Of a stretch of 64,000 nucleotides of DNA, positions 25,485-34,378 are shown piece by piece. Both the position numbers and the translations under genes were made by a program. How positions within the stretch are numbered: the first letter of the stretch is position 1; every line of letters begins with the position of its first letter. The stretch spans positions 61,167 through 125,166 of the forward strand of contig NZ_JAKSYO010000206.1 in NCBI RefSeq assembly GCF_022829635.1, given 5' to 3'. This stretch comes from Methylobacterium sp. E-066 (GTDB taxonomy: Bacteria; Pseudomonadota; Alphaproteobacteria; Rhizobiales; Beijerinckiaceae). The notes under the pieces were generated by a model. It was not told where the DNA came from and made no database searches. It saw nothing but the letters and a program-made list of their open reading frames with translations.

Positions 25485-27064
25485 GCGCGATAGGCCCGGG
25501 CGAAGGTGTCGTTCACGCCGCTGCCCGTGACGACGAGATCCTTAATGCGCTTGTCGGTGAAGGTCGGGAAGTCGAGCTCGGTGAGCCATGCAACTGCCGC
25601 GTCCTCGACCAGGATCTTCTGGACCCGGCTGTAGAGCGTCTGCCGGGTGGCGTCGTCCGGCGCCACGGCAGCCTCCTCGAACAGCCGGTCGACTTCCGGG
25701 TTGCTGTATCCGGAGGTGTTAGAGAACAGGATGCCCTTGCGGATGTTCGTGGAGATGTAGGAGCGCGAGACGCCGAGAGCGGGATCCCCGTACTGGTAGG
25801 TCCAGGGCGCTGAGATCTCGAACTCCCAGTTACCGCATCGCGCCGCCCAGCCGCCGACGTCGATGCCTTCCAGTACGATGTCGATCCCGACCTTGCCGAG
25901 GGACTGGCGCACGTACTCGGCCACCCGCTGCCACAGCTCGCCGTAGGGCGGCACCAGGTATTTCAGGCTCACCCGCTTGCCGTCCGCGCCGGACTTCAGC
26001 CCCATCTCGTCGAGGAGCGCCGTCGCCTTCGCGGGGGCGTACTCGTAGGTCTTCACGTCCGGCTCGTAGAACCGCGTCTTCGAGGAGACCGGGCCGGTGG
26101 CGACCTTGCCGAGGCCGAAGAAGACGCGCTTGCGCAGGGCCTCCCGGTCGATGGCGTAGAGCACTGCCTGCCGGAAGCGCCGGTCGTTCATCGGCGCGAT
26201 ACGCGTGTTCATCTCCAGCCAGAGATGGGGGGCATAGAACTCGTAGCCCTTCGTGGTCATGTCGAGGTTCGGGAGCGCCTTGAGGCGCGGCACGTCGAAG
26301 GCCTCGACGTCGTTCCACTGCGTCAGCTGGATCGTGCCGCTCTCCAGGGCGACGGCCCGGGAGGCTGCGTCCGGGATGACGCGGTAGTAGATCTCGTCGA
26401 GATAGGGTTCACCTTTGCGGTAATAGCCCTCGTGGCGCACGAGGTGGATGTGGGATCCCTTGACCCATTCCTTCAGCTTGAACGGGCCGGTGCCGATCGC
26501 CCGGGCGTTGTTCGGGTTCTGCCGCAGATCGGTGTTCTCGTAGAGCGCCTTGGGGATGATTGGCGCGGTCGTGGCGTCGAAGGCGTGCAGGAACGGCGCG
26601 AACGGCTCCTTCAGCCTGAACACCACGGTGAGCGGGTCCGGCGCTTCAGCGGACGCAAGACGCGAGAACGTGCCGCGCGCCCTCGCATGAGCCTCCATCA
26701 GCGCCTTCGTGACCGAGAACACCACGTCCTCCGAGGTCATCGGCGACCCGTCGTGAAAGGTGATCCCGGGAAACAGCTTGAACGTGTAGGTCAGGCCATC
26801 CGGGCTGCGCTCCCAGCTCTGGGCCATGCCGGACTTCGGCGTCAGATCGAAATCGTAGGTGAGCAGGCTCTCGTAGATCTTGCCGCAGACCGTGAGCGTC
26901 GGGGCCTGCTGATTGAGCGCCGAGACTAGGATCGGCGGCTCGGGCTGGATCACGGTGTTGAGGACGCCGCCGCGGGTCTGGCCTGCGGCGCGCGTGATGC
27001 CGAAGGGGATCGGCCCCGCCGCACCTGCGGCGAGCACGAGCTTGGCGAAATCGCGTCGATTCAT
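25481..27064 (-). CDS. ABC transporter substrate-binding protein, family 5, Tat-type signal
   Basis: A 527-residue periplasmic binding protein. The N-terminus NRRDFAKLVLAAG fits a twin-arginine signal (RRxFxK) followed by a hydrophobic stretch; cleavage is near TRAAGQT. Family-5 signatures include MAQSWERSPDGLTYTFKL, FHDGSPMTSEDVVFS, GTGPFKLKEW and AINREALRK-like AIDREALRK. The ATG at 27064 is chosen because the signal starts there; a long open frame continues upstream across the divergent promoter but has no protein character. It is the first gene of a four-gene importer operon. Ligand likely a short peptide, opine or related compound. Confidence 0.9.
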   Translation of the reverse strand: MNRRDFAKLVLAAGAAGPIPFGITRAAGQTRGGVLNTVIQPEPPILVSALNQQAPTLTVCGKIYESLLTYDFDLTPKSGMAQSWERSPDGLTYTFKLFPGITFHDGSPMTSEDVVFSVTKALMEAHARARGTFSRLASAEAPDPLTVVFRLKEPFAPFLHAFDATTAPIIPKALYENTDLRQNPNNARAIGTGPFKLKEWVKGSHIHLVRHEGYYRKGEPYLDEIYYRVIPDAASRAVALESGTIQLTQWNDVEAFDVPRLKALPNLDMTTKGYEFYAPHLWLEMNTRIAPMNDRRFRQAVLYAIDREALRKRVFFGLGKVATGPVSSKTRFYEPDVKTYEYAPAKATALLDEMGLKSGADGKRVSLKYLVPPYGELWQRVAEYVRQSLGKVGIDIVLEGIDVGGWAARCGNWEFEISAPWTYQYGDPALGVSRSYISTNIRKGILFSNTSGYSNPEVDRLFEEAAVAPDDATRQTLYSRVQKILVEDAAVAWLTELDFPTFTDKRIKDLVVTGSGVNDTFARAYRA

Positions 27065-27412
27065 CCGGGACCTTTTCAAGCGGCTCGGAGCGCCCCCCGG
27101 GGCGATCCGGCAATCCCCACGGCGAACTGGGACCGTTCCAGGCGAATGCATCGAACAGGCCACTTGTGATGGTGGAGATGCGGCAACGCACCGGGCGCGG
27201 GTGATGACGCCGTGCCGTGCTGTCGAGGGCAGCACGGTGCGCCCACCGGATCGGATGGATGACGCATACTGGTATCCGGCTTGCTTGGAGCGCTCGCCGC
27301 CGAACTGGATACTGGTTCGGCGGCGAGCGCGTTGCATCAAGGGCTTTGAGCAGTCCCGAGTGCAACGCGATCGGGAACGGCCCCAGCCGGCTCGGACACA
27401 GGGTGAATACGC
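27065..27412. promoter_or_regulatory. Divergent promoter region between two binding-protein genes
   Basis: About 350 bases separate the minus-strand importer operon from the plus-strand binding-protein/oxidoreductase pair, so promoters for both must lie here. The region contains the strong hairpin at 27290-27330 listed separately. I cannot assign -35/-10 boxes confidently. Confidence 0.5.
27290..27330. repeat. Perfect hairpin, member of dispersed repeat family A
   Basis: A 16-base stem (GCGCTCGCCGCCGAAC against its exact complement) closes a nine-base loop TGGATACTG. The right arm and following bases (GGCGAGCGCGTTGCATCAAGGGCTTTGAGC) resemble the sequences at about 37984-38034 and 44756-44807, which read TCAAATCAAGGACTTAGAGC and TCAGATCGAAGGTTTGGAGC at the corresponding place. 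It is thus one of three copies of a dispersed intergenic element, here sitting in a divergent promoter region. Confidence 0.75.
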
Positions 27413-28975
27413 ATGAGACGGTTCTGGCTTCCCGGGCTGATTGCAGCCGCGGGGGCGCTCCTGGCGCCGGCACCGGCCGGTGCGGAAACGACGGTGCGGG
27501 CAGTACTCGAAGCCGAGATCGTCACCCTCGATCCCTATTTCACCACGGCCTATATCACCCGGACCTTCGGCTTCATGGTCTACGACACGCTGTTCGCGCC
27601 GGACGCGAAGGGCGTGTTCAAACCGCAGATGGTCGACACGTGGTCGGTGTCGGACGATCGCCTGACCTGGCGCTTCACCTTGCGCGACGGCCTGCGCTTC
27701 CATGATGGCACCCCCGTCCGGGCCGCCGACTGCGTCGCCTCGCTCAAGCGCTGGGCAGCCCGCAGCGCGCTCGGCGGCCGGCTCATGGACGTGGCGGCGG
27801 GGCTCGAATCCGTGGACGACAGGACCTTCGTGCTGACGTTGCGGGAGCCCTACGGCCTCGTGCTCGATACGCTCGGCACCACGTCGAGCCCGACGCCCTT
27901 CATCATGCCCGCCCGGCTCGCCGCGACGCCGCCCACGACGCAGCTCTCGGAGGTCATGGGGTCGGGTCCCTTCGTCTACGACCGCGCTGCGCACATCACC
28001 GGCGACCACATGCTGTTGCGCAAGAACGCCGATTATCGGCCGCGTCCAGAGCCGGCGGACTTCCTGGCCGGCGGCAAGGTCGTGAAGGTCGACGCCCTCG
28101 ACATCCGCATCATCCCGGATGGTGCGACCGCCGTCGGCGCCCTCGGCGTGGGCGAGATCGATCTCATGCAGTACGCGCCGTTCGATCTGATCGAACAGAT
28201 CGAGCGCAACAAGAGCTTGGCGGTGATGAACTTCACCGGCCCGCACAGGTTCACGGGGCATTACCGCATCAATACGGCGGCCAAGCCCTTCGATGACCCG
28301 GCGATCCGGCGCGTGCTGCTGAGCCTCGTGGATCAGCGCGAGGTCCTGGACGGGTTCGGCCTGGATCCACGCTTCTCGCAGACCTGCGACGCCTTCTTCA
28401 TCTGCGGCTCCCCCTACGAGACGCATACCGGGACCGAGCTCCTCCGCGATCCGTCGGCGGCGGCGGCCCGAGCCGCCCTGAAGGCGACAGCCTACACGGG
28501 CGAGCCCGTGATCGTGATGGCGGCCAACGATCTCGAGGCGGCGCGCGTCTCCTCAACGATCCTGGCCGACCGGCTGAAACAGGCCGGCTTCACCGTGGAT
28601 CTCCAAGTCATGGATTGGGCGGCCCTGCTCGCGCGTCGCACCAAGAAGGCCGGGTGGAACGTCTTCGGTATTCACGCCCTCGGCCTCGACCTCAGCTCCC
28701 CGCTGACGAATTCGGCGATCAACTTCAATTGCAAGGATGCGGCGAGTTCCGGGTTCATGTGCGACCGGCGCATGGTCGGGCTGTTCGATCGGTTCTCCCG
28801 TGAGCCTGATCCGGACAAGCGGCGTGACATCGCTGGCGAGATTCAGTCCGTCATCTACGGCGAAGGCCTAGTCGTGCCCTTCGGCCAATTCGCGCAGCCC
28901 GCAGCCTACCGGACCACGCTCACCGGCCTGATCCCGTCCGCCATCCCGCTGTTCTGGAACGTCGAGAAGAAATGA
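27413..28975 (+). CDS. ABC transporter substrate-binding protein, family 5
   Basis: A 520-residue periplasmic binding protein with a Sec signal peptide (residues 1-24, ending APAGAE). It resembles the protein at 2104-3696 in detail: ITLDP-type start (EIVTLDPYFTTAYITRTFG), FHDGTPVRAADCVASLKRW against FHDGTSVLARDCVASLRRW, and the same C-terminal pattern GQFAQPAAYRTTLTGL. The two are paralogues and differ more from the importer-linked protein at 25481. Its stop overlaps the GMC oxidoreductase start (ATGA), so uptake and oxidation of one compound seem linked. It may share the divergent operon's membrane subunits. Confidence 0.88.
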   Translation: MRRFWLPGLIAAAGALLAPAPAGAETTVRAVLEAEIVTLDPYFTTAYITRTFGFMVYDTLFAPDAKGVFKPQMVDTWSVSDDRLTWRFTLRDGLRFHDGTPVRAADCVASLKRWAARSALGGRLMDVAAGLESVDDRTFVLTLREPYGLVLDTLGTTSSPTPFIMPARLAATPPTTQLSEVMGSGPFVYDRAAHITGDHMLLRKNADYRPRPEPADFLAGGKVVKVDALDIRIIPDGATAVGALGVGEIDLMQYAPFDLIEQIERNKSLAVMNFTGPHRFTGHYRINTAAKPFDDPAIRRVLLSLVDQREVLDGFGLDPRFSQTCDAFFICGSPYETHTGTELLRDPSAAAARAALKATAYTGEPVIVMAANDLEAARVSSTILADRLKQAGFTVDLQVMDWAALLARRTKKAGWNVFGIHALGLDLSSPLTNSAINFNCKDAASSGFMCDRRMVGLFDRFSREPDPDKRRDIAGEIQSVIYGEGLVVPFGQFAQPAAYRTTLTGLIPSAIPLFWNVEKK

Positions 28976-30549
28976 GCGCAGCCCTGTACGATGTGGTCGT
29001 CGTCGGCGCCGGCTCCGCGGGGGCCGCGCTCGCCGCACGCCTCTCGGAAGATCCGAAGCGACGCGTGCTCCTGCTGGAGGCGGGGCGCGACTGGCGCACC
29101 GGCGAGGCCCCGCCGGCCTTGCGCTCAGCCAACATCGTGCCGTTCATGTACGACCCGGACCACCAGGCGGACTGGCAGTGGCCCGGGCTGATGAGCCGGC
29201 GAACCCGCGTGCAGGAGCCCCGCTTCTATTGGCGCGGGCGTGCGCTCGGCGGCAGCTCGACGGTGAACGCACAGATCGCAATCCGCGGCGTCCCGGCGGC
29301 CTTCGATGCCTGGGCGGAACAGGGCTGCACCGGCTGGTCGGCCAGCGACGTGCTGCCGCTCTTCGACCAGATCGAAGACGACGCCGAGTTCGGCACGGAA
29401 GCCGGCATCCGCCGTGGCGGTCCGCTCCCGGTCTACCGTGCGCCGCCGGAGGCCTGGGGCGCGGTGGATCTCGGGCTGCGGGACGCAGCGCTCGCTGTTG
29501 GCTATCCCTGGAAGGCGAATCTCAACGCTCCGGTGGGCGAAGGCGTCTCGTGCAATCCGATCAACAGTCGCGATGGGCACCGTATCACCACAAACGACGC
29601 CTATCTCGAGCCGGCACGCGGGCGGTCCAATCTCGAGATCCGCGGCGGCGCCCTCGTCGATCGCGTCCTGTTCGAAGGACGTCGCGCTGTCGGTCTCCGC
29701 GTCCGCTTCGGGACGGGGCCCTGGACCGAGATTCACGGCCAAGAAATCGTCCTGTGCGCTGGCGCCATCCATAGCCCGGCCATCCTGATGCGATCCGGGA
29801 TCGGTCCGGCCGCGCAACTTCACGCCCTCGGCATCCCCGTCCTTCAGGCACACGAGGCGGTTGGCGGCCATTTCATGGATCACCCGATCCTGCGGGCGAC
29901 GATGGACCTGCGGCCCGACCACCGGGCGTTCGGTCCGGACGCGCGGCACACCAACTGCTGCGTGACGTATTCCAGCGGTCTTGCGGGCGGCGGCGAGCGC
30001 GACATGATCCTCGTCGCTTACAATCACCGGGGCCTGACGGGTCCGGTGCCGACCCCGCAAGGGGCCGTCGGCGTCGGGCTGTACGACGCGTTCTCGCGCG
30101 GTTCGCTGAACCTCACGTCGGCCGATCCCGAGGTCAATCCGGTCATCGAGGAGAACATGCTGGACGATCCGCGCGATTGCCTGCGCATGCGCGATGCGGT
30201 GCGACGCCTCGCGCGCCTGATGGCACAGCCGGCTCTGGCCGACCTCGCCACGGCGATCCGGTTCGGAGAAAGCCCGCTCGCGATCGGCGAGGCCGCGCGC
30301 CTCCCGGATTCCGAACTCGATGCTCTGATGCTCGCCGAAGCCGGCGATATTCAGCACGCGGCCGGCACCTGCCGCATGAGCGGATGGCAGGACGCATCCG
30401 GCGTCGTCGACCCGGATCTCAAGGTTCGCGCGATTGGCGGACTGCGCGTCTGCGACGCGTCCATCATGCCCAGTGATTGCCGGGCCAACCTGCATTTCAC
30501 CTGCGTTATGATCGGTGAACATCTCGCACGGAGCATGGCTAAGCAATAA
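28972..30549 (+). CDS. GMC-family flavin oxidoreductase (choline dehydrogenase-like)
   Basis: A 525-residue FAD enzyme. The Rossmann motif VVVGAGSAGAALAARLSE opens the protein, LLLEAG follows, and the GMC signature GRALGGSSTVNAQIAIRG lies near residue 85. The C-terminal active-site block reads QHAAGTCRMS, then GLRVCDASIMPSDCRANLHF, with the expected His but with NLHF where NTN-like sequence is usual. GMC enzymes oxidise alcohols, choline, sugars or polyethylene glycol. Translational overlap with a periplasmic binding-protein gene suggests that the imported ligand or its product is an alcohol. Substrate not determinable from sequence. Confidence 0.9.
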   Translation: MSAALYDVVVVGAGSAGAALAARLSEDPKRRVLLLEAGRDWRTGEAPPALRSANIVPFMYDPDHQADWQWPGLMSRRTRVQEPRFYWRGRALGGSSTVNAQIAIRGVPAAFDAWAEQGCTGWSASDVLPLFDQIEDDAEFGTEAGIRRGGPLPVYRAPPEAWGAVDLGLRDAALAVGYPWKANLNAPVGEGVSCNPINSRDGHRITTNDAYLEPARGRSNLEIRGGALVDRVLFEGRRAVGLRVRFGTGPWTEIHGQEIVLCAGAIHSPAILMRSGIGPAAQLHALGIPVLQAHEAVGGHFMDHPILRATMDLRPDHRAFGPDARHTNCCVTYSSGLAGGGERDMILVAYNHRGLTGPVPTPQGAVGVGLYDAFSRGSLNLTSADPEVNPVIEENMLDDPRDCLRMRDAVRRLARLMAQPALADLATAIRFGESPLAIGEAARLPDSELDALMLAEAGDIQHAAGTCRMSGWQDASGVVDPDLKVRAIGGLRVCDASIMPSDCRANLHFTCVMIGEHLARSMAKQ

Positions 30550-31042
30550 TCTGTAGATTTTCTATGTGCCGCACCTTGTTGTTCACTGCAGTGCATCGCC
30601 CACTGGGGAGAGCCTGTAAGGCTTACGATCCGCTGCGGTCATGGCGATGCATGGGGATCATTGCATCACCATGACCTCATTAAACCGCTTCGTGGGCCTC
30701 TCGAACGTCGAACAAGGGCTGCTTCTTCAACATGGTACACCGAAAGCAGCCGGTCTCTTTTCGGCCAGATCAGGACGTCAGCATCCGCGCACGCTCGCGT
30801 CGCGAGAACGGCGACTGGTCCGATGTAATGCGCGATCTCGCCCGGCAGACATTCACCACGGCCGAAGGTCGGGACCGATGGCGGTTGCGCCCTCGCGCAT
30901 CAACGTCGTGCCCGCGCGGCTTCAGATTTCCAACACATTGGCTCGAAATGACCGGTATCAGTAAAACCGTTTCGACTTCTATTCTTGCTCCCAAACGGTC
31001 GGTGCGGCGCGCCGAGCGATTGTCTCAGCCCGGAGGATCTGC
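30550..31042. other. Intergenic region, no supported gene
   Basis: Nearly 500 bases between the GMC oxidoreductase and the M23 peptidase. An open frame from 30732 runs into the next gene in another frame; its translation is Arg-rich and shows no family feature, so I do not call it. The region includes a short palindrome CACTGCAGTG near 30585 and a ribosome site GGAGG just before 31043. Confidence 0.4.
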
Positions 31043-32260
31043 ATGCGCGCCCTGACTCTCGTCCGCGCTGCAGCCATCCTCGCGCCTCTGTTCTGCGGAG
31101 CGGTGCGGGCGGCCGAAACTGGACAATCGAGCGCCTCCACGGTGCCCGTCATGACGCCGCTCATTGCCGATGTCCTGACAGCGCCACGCGTCGTGCCGAT
31201 GTCGGACGGCCGCAATCACCTCGTCTACGAACTCCGCCTCTCGAACGTGCTGGATGGACGGTTCGACCTCAAGCGGCTGGTCGTGCTTGACGCCGGCTCA
31301 CAACGGCCGCTCCTGGCGCTCGATCGGGAAGCGATCGGTCAGCGGTCGTCCCTCGGTGGCCGTCGGGGAAACGCGACGGCGTCGCTCGGGGCTTATCAGT
31401 TCGGGATCGTCTTCCTTCACATCATCCTGCGGGCGGACGAGCGTATTCCCGAGGCCCTCGTCCACGAGATCGAAGGGTTCGCCGAGCCGCTGAAAGCCGA
31501 TCTGTCGATGCAGATTGCGAGAACGCCGGTCATCGATCGATCCTTGCCTGTCCTGGCGGCACCGCTACACGGCGGTGGCTACATTGTCGGGGATGGCTGC
31601 TGCGATTCGATTCGGCATGTCCGAGCCCTCCTGCCGCTCAACGGGGCCTTACGCTTGGCACAGCGCTACGCAATCGATTGGGAAAGGATCGATGACGAGG
31701 ACCGGATCGTGCGCGGCGATCTGAAGGACGTGAGAAGCTACCGCATCTACGGTGAGCCCGTTTTGGCCGTGGCAGACGGCACGGTGGCTGGCTCGCGCAA
31801 CGACTTACCCGACCAAGTACCGGGTGCGCTGCCGTCGAATCTGCCGATCGGCGAAGCGGACGGCAACTTCATCGTCATGGACCTCGGTGGTGGAGCGTTC
31901 GTTCTCTACGCCCATCTCAAGCCCGGAAGTGTCGGCCCGGGCGTCGGCGATCATGTCAGGCGCGGCGACCTCCTCGGCGATGTCGGCAACAGCGGCAACA
32001 GCCAAGCGCCACATCTGCACTTGCATGTCATGGACAGTCCGAACGCACTTCTCGCAGACGGGCTGCCCTACGTGTTCGAGGCCTTCACCAATCCCGCTGC
32101 AGTCGATGCAGGGACCGCTGACTTTGATCACGCCGAGGCGACCGGCTCCCCGCTTCGCTTGGCGCGGAAGACCCGACCGTCGGCCGTCCGCGACGTCCTG
32201 CCGCTCGACCTCTCCATCGTCGATTGGCCGGCGCCACCGTCGAAGCCAAGCAAGCCGTAG
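31043..32260 (+). CDS. Secreted M23-family (LytM) metallopeptidase
   Basis: A 405-residue exported protein. The signal peptide covers about residues 1-24 (ending VRAAE). An N-terminal beta-rich domain of unknown type spans about 40-165. The C-terminal part is the LytM/peptidase M23 fold: GEPVLAVADGTVAG, then VLYAHLKPGSV, GDHVRRGDLLGDVGNSGNS and the metal-binding HLHLHV. The first His-x3-Asp metal motif is less clear (the RHVRALLPLNGA region), so cleavage activity is not certain. M23 enzymes cut peptidoglycan cross-links or act as inactive regulators. The ATG has GGAGGATC upstream. It is convergent with ugpC. Confidence 0.8.
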   Translation: MRALTLVRAAAILAPLFCGAVRAAETGQSSASTVPVMTPLIADVLTAPRVVPMSDGRNHLVYELRLSNVLDGRFDLKRLVVLDAGSQRPLLALDREAIGQRSSLGGRRGNATASLGAYQFGIVFLHIILRADERIPEALVHEIEGFAEPLKADLSMQIARTPVIDRSLPVLAAPLHGGGYIVGDGCCDSIRHVRALLPLNGALRLAQRYAIDWERIDDEDRIVRGDLKDVRSYRIYGEPVLAVADGTVAGSRNDLPDQVPGALPSNLPIGEADGNFIVMDLGGGAFVLYAHLKPGSVGPGVGDHVRRGDLLGDVGNSGNSQAPHLHLHVMDSPNALLADGLPYVFEAFTNPAAVDAGTADFDHAEATGSPLRLARKTRPSAVRDVLPLDLSIVDWPAPPSKPSKP

Positions 32261-32483
32261 CGATCATGCGCTCAGGAGGCGGACTGCGTCGCTCGCAGCG
32301 CGGTCCGCATGGCAGTCCGAGGCAACCTGGATGGCACCCGACGCGCGGAAGGGCCACGAGCGGTCGCTCGGTGGCGGGATCGTGCCCATCACAGCCGTTC
32401 AGCTGGCCGCAGCGAAAGCTCGTAAGCAGACGATGGATCGCGTCGGGGTGTATCGTCACGCACGATGGGGGATCGCCTGACCC

Positions 32484-33545
32484 TCAGGCCTCCATCCGCA
32501 GCCCTGTTGCTTGGTCGAAGATGTGGAGATGCGGAGCGGGGAACGATGCTCGGATTGCGTCGCTCACCGGAGTGCCATTCGCGATCTTGACTGTCAGCGC
32601 CGCTTCGCCCGGACGTCCGGCATGCACCAGCATCTCGGACCCGAGGAGTTCTACGACCTCGACCGGCCATGTCGTGCCCGCCGCGTCGAGCAGGACGTGT
32701 TCCGGGCGAATGCCCAGAACAACGGGGAAACCATCGGGACGGTCGAACCGCCGGGATCCGAGGTCGATGTCCGCGCCCGCGACCGTCACCATCGTGCCGT
32801 TCCGCCCGAGCTTGCCGGGTAGCAAGTTCATCGCTGGCGAGCCGATGAAGCCCGCCACGTAGGTGTCGGCGGGGCGCTCGAAGACCTCCGTCGGCGTCGC
32901 CAATTGTACCGGGACGCCTTTGTGCATCACCAGCAACCGGTCGCCCAGCGTCATCGCCTCGACCTGATCGTGCGTGACGTAAAGGCTCGTCACCTTCAGC
33001 CGGCGCTGGAGGCGGCGGATCTCGCCGCGCATCTGCACCCGGAGCTTGGCGTCGAGATTCGACAGTGGCTCGTCGAACAGGAAGAGCTTCGGATCGCGGA
33101 CGATGGCGCGACCCATGGCGACCCGCTGACGCTGGCCGCCGGACAACTGACGCGGCTTGCGCTCGAGCAGCGCTTCCAGGCCCAGCAGAGCCGAGGCCGC
33201 ATCGACCTTCGCCCGGATCTCGGCGCGGGGCAGGCCGCGGATCTTCAGCCCGTAGGCCATGTTCTCGAACACGCTCATGTGCGGGTACAGGGCGTAGTTC
33301 TGGAACACCATGGCGATGTCGCGCGCCGACGGATCGAGATCGGTGACGTCGCGCCCGTCGATCAGGACGCGCCCGGTGGTGGGCGTCTCCAGACCGGCCA
33401 CGATGCGCAGCAGGGTGGATTTTCCGCAGCCCGACGCGCCAACGATCACCAGCATCTCGCCGTCCGCCAGAGCGAGGTCGACCCCCTTCAGGATCTCGTT
33501 GCTGCCGAAGCTCTTGCGCAGGCCGTCGAGTTTCAGGCCCGCCAT
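32484..33545 (-). CDS. ugpC: Glycerol-3-phosphate-type ABC transporter ATPase
   Basis: A 353-residue MalK/UgpC-type ATPase. Walker A is GASGCGKST, the Q-loop region MVFQNYALYPHMSV, the signature LSGGQRQRVAMGRAIVR, and Walker B LFLFDEPLSNLDAKLR. The C-terminal TOBE/regulatory domain has VVLGIRPEHVLL. The start ATG shares its A with the upstream permease stop (TGATG). It is the fourth and last gene of a ugpB-A-E-C operon. The binding protein's resemblance to UgpB supports glycerol-3-phosphate or glycerophosphodiesters as the solute; the ATPase alone would fit other sugars. Confidence 0.88.
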   Translation of the reverse strand: MAGLKLDGLRKSFGSNEILKGVDLALADGEMLVIVGASGCGKSTLLRIVAGLETPTTGRVLIDGRDVTDLDPSARDIAMVFQNYALYPHMSVFENMAYGLKIRGLPRAEIRAKVDAASALLGLEALLERKPRQLSGGQRQRVAMGRAIVRDPKLFLFDEPLSNLDAKLRVQMRGEIRRLQRRLKVTSLYVTHDQVEAMTLGDRLLVMHKGVPVQLATPTEVFERPADTYVAGFIGSPAMNLLPGKLGRNGTMVTVAGADIDLGSRRFDRPDGFPVVLGIRPEHVLLDAAGTTWPVEVVELLGSEMLVHAGRPGEAALTVKIANGTPVSDAIRASFPAPHLHIFDQATGLRMEA

Positions 33546-34378
33546 CACTTATCGCCCTCCGTCAGGCCTTTCACGAACCAGCGCTGCATGAGGAGCACCA
33601 CCGCCACGGGGGGGATCAGCGCCAGCACCGCCGTCGCCATGACTTTGTTCCATTCGGTCGCAGTGTCGACGCCGATCATTTTGACGATGCTGATGACCAC
33701 AGTGTCGAGCTTGGGATCGGTCGCGACGAGCAGCGGCCACAGGTACTGGTTCCACCCATAGACGAACAGAATCACGAACAACGCCGCGATGTTGGCGCCC
33801 GAGACCGGGATCAGGATGTCCCGCAGGAAGCGTAGGGGCCCGGCCCCGTCGATCCGCGCTGCTTCCACGAGTTCGTCCGGAACGGCGAGGAAGGTCTGCC
33901 GAAACAGCAGCGTCGCGGTTGCGGAGGCGATGAGGGGAATCGTTAGGCCCGTGAAGCTGTTGATCAGATCGAGGGAGGACATGACCTGGAAGGTGGGGAT
34001 CAGCCGCACCTCGACCGGCAGCATCAGGGTCAGGAAGATCAACCAGAAGGCCGCCATGCGGAAGGGGAAGCGGAAGAAGGTGACGGCATAGGCCGAGGGC
34101 AGCGACAGGGCTATCTTGCCGAACGCGATGGCGAACGCCATCCCGGCCGAGACCAGCAGGGCGCGCCAGACCGGCCCAGCCCCCGCCGACCCGTTCACCA
34201 GCACGTCGTGATAGACCCCGAGACCGGAGAGGTTCGGGATCAGCGAGACCTCGCCCCGGGCGATCGCGGCCGAATCCTGTGTCGAGCCGGCGATCGCGAT
34301 CCAGATCGGCAGGGCGAAGAGCAGGATCGCCAGGATCAGGACGGCGTGGGGGATGAGATTCAACGTTCTCCGGCGCAT
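33545..34378 (-). CDS. ugpE: Glycerol-3-phosphate-type ABC permease
   Basis: A 277-residue inner-membrane permease of the CUT1 class. The start MRRRTLNLIPHAVLILAIL is a membrane span with a basic N-terminus. The coupling loop reads ELVEAARIDGAGPLRFLRDILIP, the EAA motif of MalG/UgpE proteins, and VEVRLIPTFQVMSSL lies before it. About six spans are visible. The ATG overlaps the ugpA stop as ATGA, and the stop overlaps the ugpC start. A long open frame upstream of 34378 in this frame is antisense-like and was not used. Confidence 0.88.
   Translation of the reverse strand: MRRRTLNLIPHAVLILAILLFALPIWIAIAGSTQDSAAIARGEVSLIPNLSGLGVYHDVLVNGSAGAGPVWRALLVSAGMAFAIAFGKIALSLPSAYAVTFFRFPFRMAAFWLIFLTLMLPVEVRLIPTFQVMSSLDLINSFTGLTIPLIASATATLLFRQTFLAVPDELVEAARIDGAGPLRFLRDILIPVSGANIAALFVILFVYGWNQYLWPLLVATDPKLDTVVISIVKMIGVDTATEWNKVMATAVLALIPPVAVVLLMQRWFVKGLTEGDK

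Noticed and set aside
27065..28426. Upstream continuation of the binding-protein frame (25481-28426) to about 980 codons
   Set aside because: It crosses a divergent promoter and runs antisense to the second binding protein; the true start at 27064 has a Tat-type signal.
30732..31055. Small plus-strand frame of 107 codons before the M23 peptidase
   Set aside because: No ribosome site, Arg-rich composition, and it runs into the next gene in another frame.
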